From contig JBAQSX010000157.1 of assembly GCA_049296695.1 (NCBI GenBank), forward strand, positions 1-5,203: a DNA stretch of 5,203 bases, in the 5' to 3' direction. How positions within the stretch are numbered: position 1 is the stretch's first letter; each line of letters starts with the position of its first letter. This stretch comes from UBA10906 sp049296695 (lineage in GTDB: Bacteria; Pseudomonadota; Gammaproteobacteria; Methylococcales; Methylomonadaceae). Shown piece after piece: positions 5,158 through 5,203 of this stretch. The notes beneath the pieces are model-generated. The model was given only the letters and a program-made list of their open reading frames with translations. It did no database searches and had not been told where the DNA came from. Position numbers and translations under genes: made by a program.

Positions 5158-5186
5158 GTAGAGACGTTGCACCGCAACGTCTCTAC
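5158..5186. repeat. Palindromic repeat copy 2
   Basis: GTAGAGACGTTGC (5158-5170) and GCAACGTCTCTAC (5174-5186) form a perfect 13-pair stem with an ACC loop, starting six bases after the lipoprotein stop codon. The arms match those of the element at 1821-1867. It may help protect or end the lipoprotein transcript, but no T-run follows (GAAAAAATA does). Confidence 0.8.
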
Positions 5187-5203
5187 GAAAAAATACTTAA
5201 TGA

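Overview
This is a low-GC window that most likely comes from a gammaproteobacterium. The protein families point that way. So do several short palindromic intergenic repeats, whose style I associate with sulfur-oxidising Thiotrichales of the Beggiatoa type; that placement is an impression, not a proof. Six genes can be supported well enough to annotate. Five are on the minus strand and one is on the plus strand.

The core is a copper-buffering RiPP (bufferin/HvfA) locus read right to left. It starts with an exported, Cys/Met-rich precursor (hvfA, ATG at 4255). Next comes the DUF692/MNIO multinuclear iron oxidative enzyme (hvfB, ATG at 3521), then its DUF2063-type partner (hvfC, ATG at 2667). 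HvfB and HvfC should bind the precursor and oxidise its EGxC cysteines to metal-binding heterocycles before export. The precursor is unusually cysteine-rich: 13 Cys, seven of them in EGAC/EGKC motifs. A hairpin with a T-run separates hvfA from hvfB and looks like a partial terminator, giving more precursor than enzyme. hvfB and hvfC are almost fused (stop and start 2 nt apart).

Downstream of hvfC, where a DoxX-type membrane protein is often found, this window instead has a 142-residue secreted protein of unknown function. It is followed by a redox protein that runs off the left edge: signal sequence, CPHC glutaredoxin-like domain, then a CcdA/DsbD-like membrane domain with its own cysteine pair. 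The placement suggests, but does not prove, thiol-redox support for the exported cysteine-rich peptide.

To the right of hvfA, a 449-bp intergenic stretch holds the probable hvfA promoter, a leader hairpin, two small doubtful ORFs (30 and 62 codons) and a GC-rich hairpin. After it comes a plus-strand lipoprotein gene (4717-5151) of unknown function with a conserved-looking CGC motif. The palindrome with GAGACGTTGC arms occurs both at 1821-1867 and at 5158-5186, at the two outer sides of the hvf cluster. No rRNA, tRNA, CRISPR array or transposase gene was seen.
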